Of a DNA stretch of 47,805 nt, positions 33,183-41,911 are shown one piece after another. The translations under genes were made by a program, and so were the position numbers. The notes under the pieces were generated by a model. That model was not told the origin of the DNA. It ran no database searches and saw nothing but the letters and a program-made list of their open reading frames with translations. Location: NCBI GenBank assembly GCA_947627875.1, contig CANQXS010000020.1:1-47805 (forward strand). Reading direction: 5' to 3'. The stretch comes from an uncultured Clostridia bacterium (GTDB lineage Bacteria > Bacillota > Clostridia > Oscillospirales > Ruminococcaceae). The stretch's first letter is position 1, and each line of letters opens with the position of its first letter.

Positions 33183-34099
33183 GCGGGGAGCTTTTTTCGC
33201 ACAAGGTGAAGGCGGAGGCGGCGCAGAACATAACCGGAAGAAAGCGCTGCGAAGCCTGCCTCGGGGGAATGATACTCTTCGGCAGGGAGATGTCGCCCGA
33301 AGAAGTTCTTTTACAGACCGAAAACCGCAACACCCGCGACCTCTTCGTCAGGCTCGTGAACCATATAACGGGCGAGAGCTCGGTAAACGTCGCAAAGACC
33401 GACAGGGGAGCGAAGCCCGCGCTCTATTCGATGTCGGTAAGAGGAGCAGAGAAGCTCGGAGGGCTTTACGATGCTCTCGGGATAGACCCGCGCGGCGAGC
33501 GGAGCGTTTCGATGATAAAGCCGCCTTCCGAGAAGTATTTCGGCTCTTTTGCGGCGGGAGTATTTTTAAGCTGCGGGAGCGTCGTGTCTCCCGAAAAGGG
33601 CTATCACCTCGAATTCGTCGTCCCGAGCGAAAGGCTCTGCCGCGAGCTCGGCGAAATGTTCTCCGAAAGGCTCGGGATCGAGGGCGGAATAGTCTCAAGA
33701 AAGCGCGCGAGCGTCCTCTATTTTAAAGAGAGCGAGCATATCGAAGACATTTTAACGCTTATAGGCGCGCCGAAATCCAGCCTCGAGCTTATGAACGTTA
33801 AAATCTACAGGGATATACGCAACCGAGTAAACCGCGCCACCAACTGCGACACCGCCAACTGCGGCAGGCAGAACCGTTCGGCGCTTAGGCAGATAAGCGC
33901 GATAAATAAGATAATAGCTTCCGAGGGCGGGCTATCAAGGCTGCCGGACGAGCTTGCCGAGCTTGCGCGAATAAGGCTCGAAAACCCCGAAATGAGCCTT
34001 TCCGAGCTCTGCGAGCTGTTCGAGCCGCCGCTTTCCCGCTCGGGAGTCAACCACCGCTTTATGAGAATAGAGCAGATAGCGGAGGAAACAGAGGACTAA
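33179..34099 (+). CDS. whiA: WhiA sporulation/cell-division regulator homolog
   Basis: The 306-aa protein has an N-terminal LAGLIDADG-like domain (residues 1 to about 190, FGSFAAGVFLSCGSVVSPEKGYHLEF) and a C-terminal helix-turn-helix. The conserved family motif DIRNRVNRATNCDTAN joins them, and ELARIRLENPEMSLSELCELF with SGVNHR is the HTH. WhiA binds DNA and links division, chromosome segregation and sporulation. ATG 33179 overlaps the rapZ stop; the open frame 12 bases longer lacks its own site. dnaE starts 3 bases later. Confidence 0.94.
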   Translation: MSGELFSHKVKAEAAQNITGRKRCEACLGGMILFGREMSPEEVLLQTENRNTRDLFVRLVNHITGESSVNVAKTDRGAKPALYSMSVRGAEKLGGLYDALGIDPRGERSVSMIKPPSEKYFGSFAAGVFLSCGSVVSPEKGYHLEFVVPSERLCRELGEMFSERLGIEGGIVSRKRASVLYFKESEHIEDILTLIGAPKSSLELMNVKIYRDIRNRVNRATNCDTANCGRQNRSALRQISAINKIIASEGGLSRLPDELAELARIRLENPEMSLSELCELFEPPLSRSGVNHRFMRIEQIAEETED

Positions 34100-34102
34100 G
34101 CT

Positions 34103-37100
34103 ATGCCGAAGTTTGTTCACCTTCATGTTCACACCGAATATTCGCTGCTCGACGGCGCCTGCCGCATCGGGCGGCTTGTTTCGCGCGCAAAAGAGCTAAG
34201 AATGCCCGCCCTTGCAATCACCGACCACGGCAACGTTTACGGCGCCGTGGATTTCTATAAAGCCTGCAAGTCGGCTGGAATAAAGCCGATAATCGGCTGC
34301 GAGTTCTACGTTGCGCCGAGAACGAGGTTCGATAAAGCCGGCAAACAGGATTTGCAGCCCTACCACCTTATTCTTCTCTGCAAAAACGGCGAGGGCTACG
34401 GCAACCTCTGCAAGCTCGTTTCCTATGCCTATATCGACGGCTTCTATTCCAAGCCGCGAATCGATTTCGGGCTTCTCGAAAAGTATCACGGCGGGCTGGT
34501 CTGCCTCTCGGCGTGTTTACAGGGAGAAGTCGCGAAAAAGCTTTCGAACGGCGATTACGACGGTGCCAAAGAGACCGCCGCCCGCTATAAAGCTCTCTTC
34601 GGGGAGGATTACTATATCGAGGTCCAGAACCACGGGCTCAGGGAGCAGTTGGGAATACTGCCCTATCAGTACAGGCTCGCGCGGGAGCTCGGAATAAAGC
34701 TCTGCGCGACTAACGACTGCCATTATATTTATAAAACCGACGCGAGGGCGCAGAGAATTTTAATGTGCATAGCCACAAACACCACCGAAAACAGCCCCGA
34801 CGCCATGTCATTCGGTACCGACGAATTCTATTTCAAGTCGGCGGAGGAGATGGAAGAGCTCTTTTCTCAGCACCCCGAAGCGCTCGAGACCACCCTCGAA
34901 ATAGCCGAAAAATGCAATTTCGACTTCAAATTCGGCGAGAAAAAGCTCCCCGGCTTTTCGATCGAGGGCGTGAGCGACAACAAAGCCTATTTAACGAAGC
35001 TCTGCTACGACGGTCTTCGCCGCAGATACGGCGAAAACCCGCCCGAGGCGGCGGTAAAGCGGCTTGAATACGAGCTTTCGGTCATCACCGAGATGGGCTT
35101 CGTAAACTATTATCTCATCGTCTGGGATTTTGTCAGATATGCGGTCTCTCAGGATATCCCCGTCGGTCCGGGAAGGGGTTCGGGGGCAGGAAGCCTTGCC
35201 GCCTACTGCATCGGAATAACCGGCATCGACCCGCTCAGATACGGGCTTTTGTTTGAGCGCTTTCTCAACCCCGAAAGGGTCTCGATGCCCGACTTCGACA
35301 TTGATTTCTGCTCTGAGCGCCGAACCGAGGTCATAGATTACGTCAAGCGGCGCTACGGTGTCGACCATGTGGCTCAGATCATAACCTTCGGCACTATGGC
35401 TGCGAGGAACTCGATTCGCGACGTCGCCCGCGCTATGGGCTTGCCCTATAACGTTGCGGACAGAGCCGCGAAGGCTGTCCCATACGGAATGTCTATCGAC
35501 GGCGCGCTTAAGGCTTCTTCGGAATTCGGCGAAATTTACCGCGAGAGCGAGCAGATGCGCGAGCTCATCGATACCGCAAAGCAGGTCGAGGGGCTGCCGC
35601 GCCACTACTCCACCCACGCCGCGGGAGTGGTCATAACCGCCGGACCGGTCTATGATTACGTTCCGCTCCAGACTAACGACGGGCAGATAATGACCCAGTA
35701 CCATAAAGACGTCCTTGAGAGCCTCGGGCTTCTTAAAATCGACTTTCTCGGCTTAACCAACCTTTCGGTGATAAGCGACGCCCAGAAGATGATAAGGCAG
35801 CGCAAGCCGGATTTCAGCATAGATAATATACCTATCGACGACCCCGGGATATACAGAATGCTCGCAAGGGGCGACACCTGCGGGGTGTTCCAGTTTGAAT
35901 CTCCGGGAATGACTTCAACAACGGTAAGTCTCGCGCCTCATCGGATAGACGACCTTATCGCCGCCATAGCGCTTTACAGACCTGGTCCTATGGAATCCAT
36001 ACCCGTATATTTGCGCAACCGCCGCGACCCCTCGAAGATAGCCTACGACACTCCGCTCTTAAAGCCGATACTCGACAATACCTACGGAGTTGTGATATAT
36101 CAGGAGCAGGTAATGGAGATATTCCGCGCGCTTGCGGGGTATTCCTACGGCAGGGCCGACGTTATAAGGCGCGCTATGTCGCATAAGAACCGCGAGGCGC
36201 TCGAGGCAGAGCGAAAGGTGTTTATTTACGGCGACGGAAAGGGCATCGTCGGGTGTGTCGGAAACGGCGTTCCCGAGGGCGTTGCGAGCAGCCTTTTTGA
36301 CAAGTTAGAGGCATTCAGCGACTACGCCTTCAATAAGTCCCACGCCGCCGCTTACGCCTATGTAGCGTATCAGACCGCCTACTTAAAGCGGTATTATTTC
36401 AAGGAATATATGGCTGCGCTTCTGACGGGCTTTGCGGGCAGCGCCTCTAAGGTTACCGAATACACCGACGCTTGCGCCTCGAGAGGCGTAAAGCTTTTAA
36501 GACCCGATATAAATCTGAGCTTCAACGGCTTCACGTCCTGCCCCGAGGGGATACGCTTCGGGCTTATGGCGGTAAAGAACGTCGGCAGCGGAATGATAAA
36601 CGCCGCAATAGCCGAGCGCGAGAGCGGCGGACCGTTCAAGTCGCTCTACGACTTCATTGAGAGAATGTACGGCAAAGAGCTCAACGCCCGCGCGATAGAA
36701 TCGCTTATAATGAGCGGCGCTTTCGACGGCTTCGATAACAATCGCCGCGAAATGCTCACGAATTACGACAGGCTGCTTTCGGCCGTCGCGGATTCAAAGC
36801 GGGGGAATATCGAGGGGCAGCTCGACCTCTTCGGCGAATACGAGGGCGGCGGCGAGCCCGAGATACCCGAGGCTGAGGAGTTTTCGTTCCCTGAGCTGCT
36901 TGAGATGGAAAAAGAGATGCTCGGGGTATACGTTTCGGGTCACCCTCTTTCGGAGTATTCCTCCTGGATAGGCGTCGACGGTATCACTACCGTAAGAAGG
37001 ATAATCGAAGGTTCCGACCCGAAGGTTGCAGAATACCGCGACGGCAGCAGGGTCGAGATAATCGGTATGCTTCGCTCGAAGAAGATGTTCACATCAAAGG

Positions 37101-37534
37101 GCGGCAGGCAGATGTGCTTTACCGGATTTGAAGACATTTCGGGAGACATCGAGGCGATAGTCTTCCCGAATATCTACGAGCAGGCGAGGGCGCTGCTCCA
37201 AACCGGCGAAAAGCTCTGCGTAAAGGGAAAGGTATCCCTTAAAGACGAGGAGGACCCGAAGATACTCGCCGACGAAATAAAGCCGATAAAAGACAGGATA
37301 ATCGAGCTTTCGCACAAGACCGTCTGCGTCAGGCTGAAATCAGCCGAAAGGGAGAAGATAGCCCGCCTGCGGGAGATCTGCAAAGAGTTCCACGGCTCAA
37401 ACAGGCTTACGGTTTATTTTTCAGACCTTAATAAGCTCACTGCGATGAAGGGCGCGGCGACCGTCGGTCTGAGCGGCAGTCTCTTAGAGGAGCTGAACGA
37501 TGCTTTCGGGAAAGGCAACGTAAAGCTGCAATAG
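34103..37534 (+). CDS. dnaE: DNA polymerase III alpha subunit DnaE
   Basis: The 1143-aa C-family polymerase has an N-terminal PHP domain (HLHVHTEYSLLDGA, 7-20), a palm with catalytic D397 and D399 in PDFDIDFCSERR and D547 in KIDFLGLTN, the fingers region PGRGSGAGSLAAYCIGIT, a tandem HhH region (VFQFESPG, LYRPGPM, NKSHAAAYA, GFTSCPEGIRFGLMAVKNVG), an OB fold (VEIIGMLRSKKMFTSKGGRQM), and a short C-terminal part. The size fits DnaE1-like proteins of Clostridia, which work beside PolC. GAGG lies 8 bases before ATG. It closes the murD run; a 0.75-kb gene-free stretch follows. Confidence 0.95.
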   Translation: MPKFVHLHVHTEYSLLDGACRIGRLVSRAKELRMPALAITDHGNVYGAVDFYKACKSAGIKPIIGCEFYVAPRTRFDKAGKQDLQPYHLILLCKNGEGYGNLCKLVSYAYIDGFYSKPRIDFGLLEKYHGGLVCLSACLQGEVAKKLSNGDYDGAKETAARYKALFGEDYYIEVQNHGLREQLGILPYQYRLARELGIKLCATNDCHYIYKTDARAQRILMCIATNTTENSPDAMSFGTDEFYFKSAEEMEELFSQHPEALETTLEIAEKCNFDFKFGEKKLPGFSIEGVSDNKAYLTKLCYDGLRRRYGENPPEAAVKRLEYELSVITEMGFVNYYLIVWDFVRYAVSQDIPVGPGRGSGAGSLAAYCIGITGIDPLRYGLLFERFLNPERVSMPDFDIDFCSERRTEVIDYVKRRYGVDHVAQIITFGTMAARNSIRDVARAMGLPYNVADRAAKAVPYGMSIDGALKASSEFGEIYRESEQMRELIDTAKQVEGLPRHYSTHAAGVVITAGPVYDYVPLQTNDGQIMTQYHKDVLESLGLLKIDFLGLTNLSVISDAQKMIRQRKPDFSIDNIPIDDPGIYRMLARGDTCGVFQFESPGMTSTTVSLAPHRIDDLIAAIALYRPGPMESIPVYLRNRRDPSKIAYDTPLLKPILDNTYGVVIYQEQVMEIFRALAGYSYGRADVIRRAMSHKNREALEAERKVFIYGDGKGIVGCVGNGVPEGVASSLFDKLEAFSDYAFNKSHAAAYAYVAYQTAYLKRYYFKEYMAALLTGFAGSASKVTEYTDACASRGVKLLRPDINLSFNGFTSCPEGIRFGLMAVKNVGSGMINAAIAERESGGPFKSLYDFIERMYGKELNARAIESLIMSGAFDGFDNNRREMLTNYDRLLSAVADSKRGNIEGQLDLFGEYEGGGEPEIPEAEEFSFPELLEMEKEMLGVYVSGHPLSEYSSWIGVDGITTVRRIIEGSDPKVAEYRDGSRVEIIGMLRSKKMFTSKGGRQMCFTGFEDISGDIEAIVFPNIYEQARALLQTGEKLCVKGKVSLKDEEDPKILADEIKPIKDRIIELSHKTVCVRLKSAEREKIARLREICKEFHGSNRLTVYFSDLNKLTAMKGAATVGLSGSLLEELNDAFGKGNVKLQ

Positions 37535-37548
37535 TTTTTGCAAAAAAA

Positions 37549-37836
37549 TAAAAGTTTTCGGTCAAGCCTTTTCCAAAAGGCTTGCGACGGGTCAAATGCA
37601 AGCTGGTTTTGTAACCGTTCATACTTCGCGGGCATAAACGCCCGCCCGCTCGTATTCTCGGACAAAACCCCGCGTGCATCGGGCGGAGCCCCCCGCCGCG
37701 CCCGCAGGCGCGGAATCTTTTTCAAACAGAGCGCAGGACGGGGGAGAAAAACTGTCCGGTGGACAGTTTTTCTTGGGGAGACCCTCGCCGGGGGTCTCCC
37801 CGATTTGCCGAGTAGGGCGAGGCAAATTAAAGCTTT
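37549..37836 (+). repeat. Hairpin-array intergenic repeat, copy C (expanded)
   Basis: It starts with the same AAAAGTTTTCGGTC block and the same CAAGCCTTTT/AAAAGGCTTG stem as copy A. An extra 100-base insert follows, nested within GGTTTTGT (about 37605) and ACAAAACC (about 37672) and holding GCGGGC-ATAAAC-GCCCGC. Then come CCGCGCC-CGCA-GGCGCGG (37696-37713, same loop as copy A), a perfect 13-bp stem closing ACTGTCC-GGT-GGACAGT (37745-37773), GGGGAGACCC/GGGTCTCCCC with a 7-base loop (37775-37801), and TTTGCC/GGCAAA (about 37804-37826). It lies after dnaE on the same strand. Confidence 0.87.
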
Positions 37837-38235
37837 GCGCTGTGTTTTCCCCCACCCTCTCCTCCCTCCCCCAATGGGGGGAGGGCTCCGTCACTTTTCT
37901 GCTCGTGCAGAAAAGTGATGCGAAAAGACACGCCAAAGGGGGATTGCGATTTCCCCCCTTGGAATCCCCTTAAAACGCTTACGGCAGCCGCGCCTTCCCA
38001 TGGGCTTTTGCCGCAAAGGTCACAGAGGGAAATGGCGAGTACAGATAATTACCTTTTCGGGTCGAGAGCGAAGCGAACGACTTATGCGGCGTGCAGGCAG
38101 TACGGTTGGTGCAAGCTTTTGTCGCCGCATTTGCGCATTCGCGCCATAATGAGCCGCACCAAGCTCCAAGCCTTGAGACTTACTTTTGAGAAGCTTAAAA
38201 TTTTGTTTTTTCTTCTATTCTCCAAAATCTTGCTC
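37837..38235. other. Gene-free stretch with a second hairpin cluster
   Basis: Three further stems are seen: CCCTCCCCC/GGGGGAGGG (37864-37885), a perfect 12-bp TCACTTTTCTGC-TCGT-GCAGAAAAGTGA (37891-37918), and CCAA-GGGGGA/TCCCCC-TTGG with mismatches (about 37931-37963). From 38000 to 38235 I see no repeat or gene; open frames there have no ribosome site. The block is a probable mosaic of dispersed repeats. Confidence 0.65.
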
Positions 38236-38264
38236 TTTACAAACTTAAATAAATGTGGTATTAT
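38236..38264 (+). promoter_or_regulatory. Promoter of the nfeD-SPFH pair
   Basis: TTTACA (38236-38241) and TATTAT (38259-38264) are 17 bases apart, with TG upstream of the -10. AAGGGGG (38283-38289) lies about 20 bases downstream. Confidence 0.8.
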
Positions 38265-38301
38265 GGATATACCGAATATGTCAAGGGGGTCAGCGTTGTT
38301 T

Positions 38302-38736
38302 ATGAAAGCGTTTATGATAGTTCTCTGGGGCGTGGTCATCATCGTCGGGATCATCGCCGAGCTTGCGACGACCCAGTTCGTTTCGATCTGGTTTTCCTTC
38401 GCGGCGCTCTTCTCGCTTATCCTTGCCGGAATAGGCGCGCCGCTCTGGGCTCAGCTTTCGGTCTTCGCTGCCGCGACGGCTCTTCTGCTCATCTTAACAA
38501 AACCGCTCGTAAGAAAGCTTCGCGGGAGCTTCGTCCGCACTAACGCCGACCTCAACATCGGCAAGACCGCGATAGTCACCGAGGATATCGACAACGAGCA
38601 TTCCAAGGGCAGGGCGACGGTAGGCGGAGTCTCCTGGATAGCAGTAAGCGAGGACGGCAGCGCGATTTTATCCGGCGAATCGGTAATAATCAAGGATATC
38701 GACGGCGCAAAGCTTATAGTTGCAAGAAAAGCCTGA
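38302..38736 (+). CDS. NfeD-like membrane protein
   Basis: The 144-aa protein has two or three N-terminal membrane helices (VLWGVVIIVGIIAELATTQFV, ISFAALFSLIL-type, LSVFAAATALLLIL) and a soluble C-terminal NfeD OB-fold domain (NIGKTAIVTEDI, KGRATVGGVSWIAVS, GESVIIKDIDGAKLIVAR). NfeD proteins pair with SPFH proteins in membrane microdomains; the next gene is such a protein. ATG 38302 is given, but a TTG at 38296 in the same frame is 6 bases from AAGGGGG and may be the real start. The longer upstream open frame is not supported. Confidence 0.88.
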   Translation: MKAFMIVLWGVVIIVGIIAELATTQFVSIWFSFAALFSLILAGIGAPLWAQLSVFAAATALLLILTKPLVRKLRGSFVRTNADLNIGKTAIVTEDIDNEHSKGRATVGGVSWIAVSEDGSAILSGESVIIKDIDGAKLIVARKA

Positions 38737-38778
38737 GCCGCACGGTATAGATACAGTGTTCTGAAAGGAGTCATAAAA

Positions 38779-39732
38779 ATGGAAGCAATAGTCATTTTTG
38801 TAATCATTCTGGTGATATTCTTTATCGTCATCTCAAACTTCAAAATCGTCCCTCAGGCGCAGGTCTTCGTCGTCGAGCGCTTGGGAGCCTTTAACCGCGA
38901 GCTCCACACCGGTCCGCATATGCTCTTCCCGTTTATCGACAGGATAGCGAAAAAGGTCTCAATAAAGGAGCAGGTCGCAGATTTTCAGCCCCAGCCCGTC
39001 ATTACCAAGGATAACGTCACGATGCAGATAGACACGGTCGTGTTCTTCCAGATAACCAACGCGAAGCTCTATACCTACGGCGTTGAGCGCCCGATCGCCG
39101 CGATAGAGAATCTCACCGCCACCACCCTGAGAAACATCATCGGCGAGATGGAACTCGACGCAACGCTTACTTCGCGCGATACTATCAACACCAAAATTAC
39201 CGTTATCCTCGACGAGGCGACCGACCGCTGGGGAATAAAGGTAAACCGAGTTGAGCTCAAGAACATTCTCCCGCCGAGAGAAATTCAGGACGCTATGGAG
39301 AAGCAGATGAAGGCGGAGCGCGAGCGCCGCGAGAAGATATTGCAGGCCGAGGGCGATAAGAAGTCGCAGATACTCGTAGCCGAGGGCGAAAAGGAATCGA
39401 AGATACTCAAGGCGGAAGCCGATAAGCAGGCGGAGATTCTTCACGCCGAAGCGGAGAAAGAGGCTATGGTCCTCAGAGCCGCCGCCGTAAGGGAGCAGAA
39501 GATACTCGAAGCTCAGGGCGAGGCGGAGGCGATTGACGCCGTTCAGACCGCGCTTGCGGAGAGCCTCAAAAAGCTCAACGCCGCGAGCCCCAACGAGCAG
39601 GTAATAGCCCTTAAGAGCCTCGAAGCCTTCTCGAAGGCTGCCGACGGCAAGGCGACTAAGATAATCATTCCGAGCGAGATACAGGGTCTTGCCGGTCTCG
39701 CCGCAAGCTTAAAAGAGCTCACAAAAGAATAA
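38779..39732 (+). CDS. SPFH/band-7 protein (QmcA/HflK-like, flotillin-type)
   Basis: The 317-aa protein has one N-terminal helix (VIFVIILVIFFIVISNF), then an SPFH domain (VPQAQVFVVERLGAFNREL, ITKDNVTMQIDTVVFFQI, NIIGEMELDATLTSRD), and a long Lys/Glu/Ala coiled coil (about 180-250, with a repeated heptad-like ILxAEGEKxSx pattern). It should form ring oligomers at the membrane. The 43-base gap and NfeD partner form a standard membrane-scaffold operon. GGAG is placed ahead of the ATG. A terminator follows. Confidence 0.92.
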   Translation: MEAIVIFVIILVIFFIVISNFKIVPQAQVFVVERLGAFNRELHTGPHMLFPFIDRIAKKVSIKEQVADFQPQPVITKDNVTMQIDTVVFFQITNAKLYTYGVERPIAAIENLTATTLRNIIGEMELDATLTSRDTINTKITVILDEATDRWGIKVNRVELKNILPPREIQDAMEKQMKAERERREKILQAEGDKKSQILVAEGEKESKILKAEADKQAEILHAEAEKEAMVLRAAAVREQKILEAQGEAEAIDAVQTALAESLKKLNAASPNEQVIALKSLEAFSKAADGKATKIIIPSEIQGLAGLAASLKELTKE

Positions 39733-39746
39733 AATCCTGAACACAC

Positions 39747-39784
39747 CGCCGCATCGGTCATCAGTAAGACCGGTGCGGCGATTT
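39747..39784 (+). terminator. Terminator of the nfeD-SPFH pair
   Basis: CGCCGCATCGGTC (39747-39759) pairs with GACCGGTGCGGCG (39768-39780) with one wobble, followed by ATTTT. Confidence 0.88.
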
Positions 39785-39810
39785 TATGCGCTCCGCCCCC
39801 TTTATGCCTC

Positions 39811-39839
39811 TTTACATTTTTTCGACTTTGTGATATACT
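39811..39839 (+). promoter_or_regulatory. Promoter of recJ operon
   Basis: TTTACA (39811-39816) and TATACT (39834-39839) are separated by 17 bases, with TG at 39831-39832. GGAG precedes ATG 39871. Confidence 0.85.
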
Positions 39840-39870
39840 ATCCCATATATTTTATTTTGACGGAGCGATT

Positions 39871-41901
39871 ATGAAAAAATGGACAGTCTCCCGCGCCGAC
39901 GCCGCGCGGGTCAACAGAATAAGAACTTCGACCGACCTGCCGCCGCTTCTTGCCGAGGTTATGGCGGCGCGCGGATATAATACAGCCGAAAGCCTTGCCG
40001 CGTTCTTTAACGGCGAGGAGCTCTCCGACCCGTTTTTGCTCGCCGATATGGATAAGGCGGTCGACGCTATAAACGCCGCCGTCGAAAACGGCGAAAAGAT
40101 CTGCATCTTCGGGGATTACGACTGCGACGGCGTAACCTCGTCGGCTATCCTCTACGGCTATCTTATGAGTATGGGAGCCGACGTTTCGGTAATGCTCCCC
40201 GAGCGCGAAGAGGGCTACGGGCTCAGCATCTCCGCCGTGGAAAAAATGCATAACAGCGGCGTTTCGCTAATCGTAACCGTCGACAACGGCATCTCTGCCA
40301 TAGAAGAGGCGAAGCGGATAGCCGAGCTCGGAATGAGCCTCGTCGTCACCGACCACCACCAGCCGCTTGAAGTTCTGCCCGAGGCTCTCGCAGTAGTAGA
40401 CCCTCACCGCCCGGGCTGCCTTTCTCCGTTTAAAATGCTCTGCGGAGCGGGAGTGGTTCTTAAGCTCTGCGCCGCGCTCGACGGGGGCGATTACGGAACG
40501 GTATGCGAGCAGTACCTCGACCTCGCCGCAATAGCCACCGTCGCCGACGTCGTGCCGCTCATCGGCGAAAACAGAGTTATCGTCTCCTCGGGGCTGAGGC
40601 TCCTCAAAAACACCGAAAACGTCGGTCTGCTTTCGCTCTTGGAGCAGTGCGGGACGAGCCCCGAAGCCGTCAATTCCACCGCGCTTGCTTATACAATAGC
40701 CCCGAGAATAAACGCTTCGAGCCGCTTCGGTTCGCCTATGACGGCTTTCAATATGCTTACCGCCGAAGACGAATCCGCCGCTGGATACGCCGCCGAGCTT
40801 ATCCGCCTCAATTCGATGAGAAAAACCGCCGAGGGCGGGGTAATGGGCGAAATCGCCGCTATGATAGATTCCGACCCGAAGCTGCTTGAGGGCAGGGTGC
40901 TTACCGTTGCGGAGCGGGGCTGGCATTCGGGAGTTATCGGGATAGTCGCCGCGAGGCTCGTTGAGATGTACGAAAAGCCCGCGCTCGTTATTTCGATCGG
41001 CGACGGCGGCTTGGCGCGGGGCTCCGCGCGCTCCGTCGAGGGCTTCAACGTGTTCAAATGCTTCGATCACTGCCGCGAGCTGCTGATAAAATACGGCGGG
41101 CACGAGCTTGCCGGCGGTCTCACCGTTTCTGAGGATAACATTCCCGCCCTGCGCGAAAAAATCGAGAGCTACGCGCTTGAATTCCACTGCGCTATGCCGA
41201 GGGCTACTCTCAACGCAGACAAGCTCCTGACCGGCGCCGACCTTACCTTTGACAACGCCGCCGCTCTTTCGCGGGCTGAGCCCTTCGGTCAGGGGAACCC
41301 CGAGCCGCTTTTCGCCGTCTCGGGGGCGGTCATAAAAGCCGTATATCCCCTTAAAAACGGCGAATACACAAAGCTTGACCTCTCGCTGGACGACGTTTCT
41401 GCTTCGGCTCTCTTCTTCAAGGAAAAAACCGCCGACTTCCCGCTTAAAGTCGGCGACAGAATAGACCTTATGGCAAATATGCTCCCGAATGAATATAAAG
41501 GTAACAGGAGCGTTTCGCTAAAAGCCGTCGATTACCGACTCCACGGCGTTAAGCAGGACAGATTCTTTGCCGCCTGCGACGTTTACGAAAAATTCCGCCG
41601 CGGAGAAAAGGTCGAAAAAAGGCTCCTCGAAAAGGGTCTGCCCGATAGGGCGGAGCTCGTCGGGGTATATAAATACATAGCCGGAAGCGCTTCTCCGCTG
41701 ACCTTTGAAAGCCTTTATGCGAGGGTTCAGAGCGACAGCCTGAACGCATTCAAGCTGAGGATAATGATCGACGCCTTCGCCGATACCGGTCTTCTGAAAT
41801 ATTCCCCTTCTTCGGGGAGGATAGAGCCCTCGGCTCCGAAGAGCAGGGTAGATATCGAAACGAGCGAAACGCTCAAAAAACTTCGCGCGATGATTCTGTG
41901 A
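39871..41901 (+). CDS. recJ: Single-stranded DNA 5'-3' exonuclease RecJ
   Basis: The 676-aa protein has the DHH phosphoesterase motifs: GDYDCDG (81-87), VTDHHQP with D161-H162-H163, and CGAGVVLKL, followed by the DHHA1 domain with the GGHELAGGLT motif (about 410-420) and a C-terminal OB-type region (IDLMANMLPNEYKGNRSVSLKAVDYRL). A further 110 residues at the end form an additional domain usual in Clostridia RecJ. It degrades 5' ended single-strand DNA in recombination and mismatch repair. It leads the operon with rel, a common Clostridia arrangement. Confidence 0.95.
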   Translation: MKKWTVSRADAARVNRIRTSTDLPPLLAEVMAARGYNTAESLAAFFNGEELSDPFLLADMDKAVDAINAAVENGEKICIFGDYDCDGVTSSAILYGYLMSMGADVSVMLPEREEGYGLSISAVEKMHNSGVSLIVTVDNGISAIEEAKRIAELGMSLVVTDHHQPLEVLPEALAVVDPHRPGCLSPFKMLCGAGVVLKLCAALDGGDYGTVCEQYLDLAAIATVADVVPLIGENRVIVSSGLRLLKNTENVGLLSLLEQCGTSPEAVNSTALAYTIAPRINASSRFGSPMTAFNMLTAEDESAAGYAAELIRLNSMRKTAEGGVMGEIAAMIDSDPKLLEGRVLTVAERGWHSGVIGIVAARLVEMYEKPALVISIGDGGLARGSARSVEGFNVFKCFDHCRELLIKYGGHELAGGLTVSEDNIPALREKIESYALEFHCAMPRATLNADKLLTGADLTFDNAAALSRAEPFGQGNPEPLFAVSGAVIKAVYPLKNGEYTKLDLSLDDVSASALFFKEKTADFPLKVGDRIDLMANMLPNEYKGNRSVSLKAVDYRLHGVKQDRFFAACDVYEKFRRGEKVEKRLLEKGLPDRAELVGVYKYIAGSASPLTFESLYARVQSDSLNAFKLRIMIDAFADTGLLKYSPSSGRIEPSAPKSRVDIETSETLKKLRAMIL

Positions 41902-41911
41902 GGTGATTTTT

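Noticed and set aside
37538-38200. Several plus and minus open frames between dnaE and nfeD
   Set aside because: They run through palindromic repeats, give Arg/Pro/Gly-rich nonsense in all frames and lack ribosome sites.
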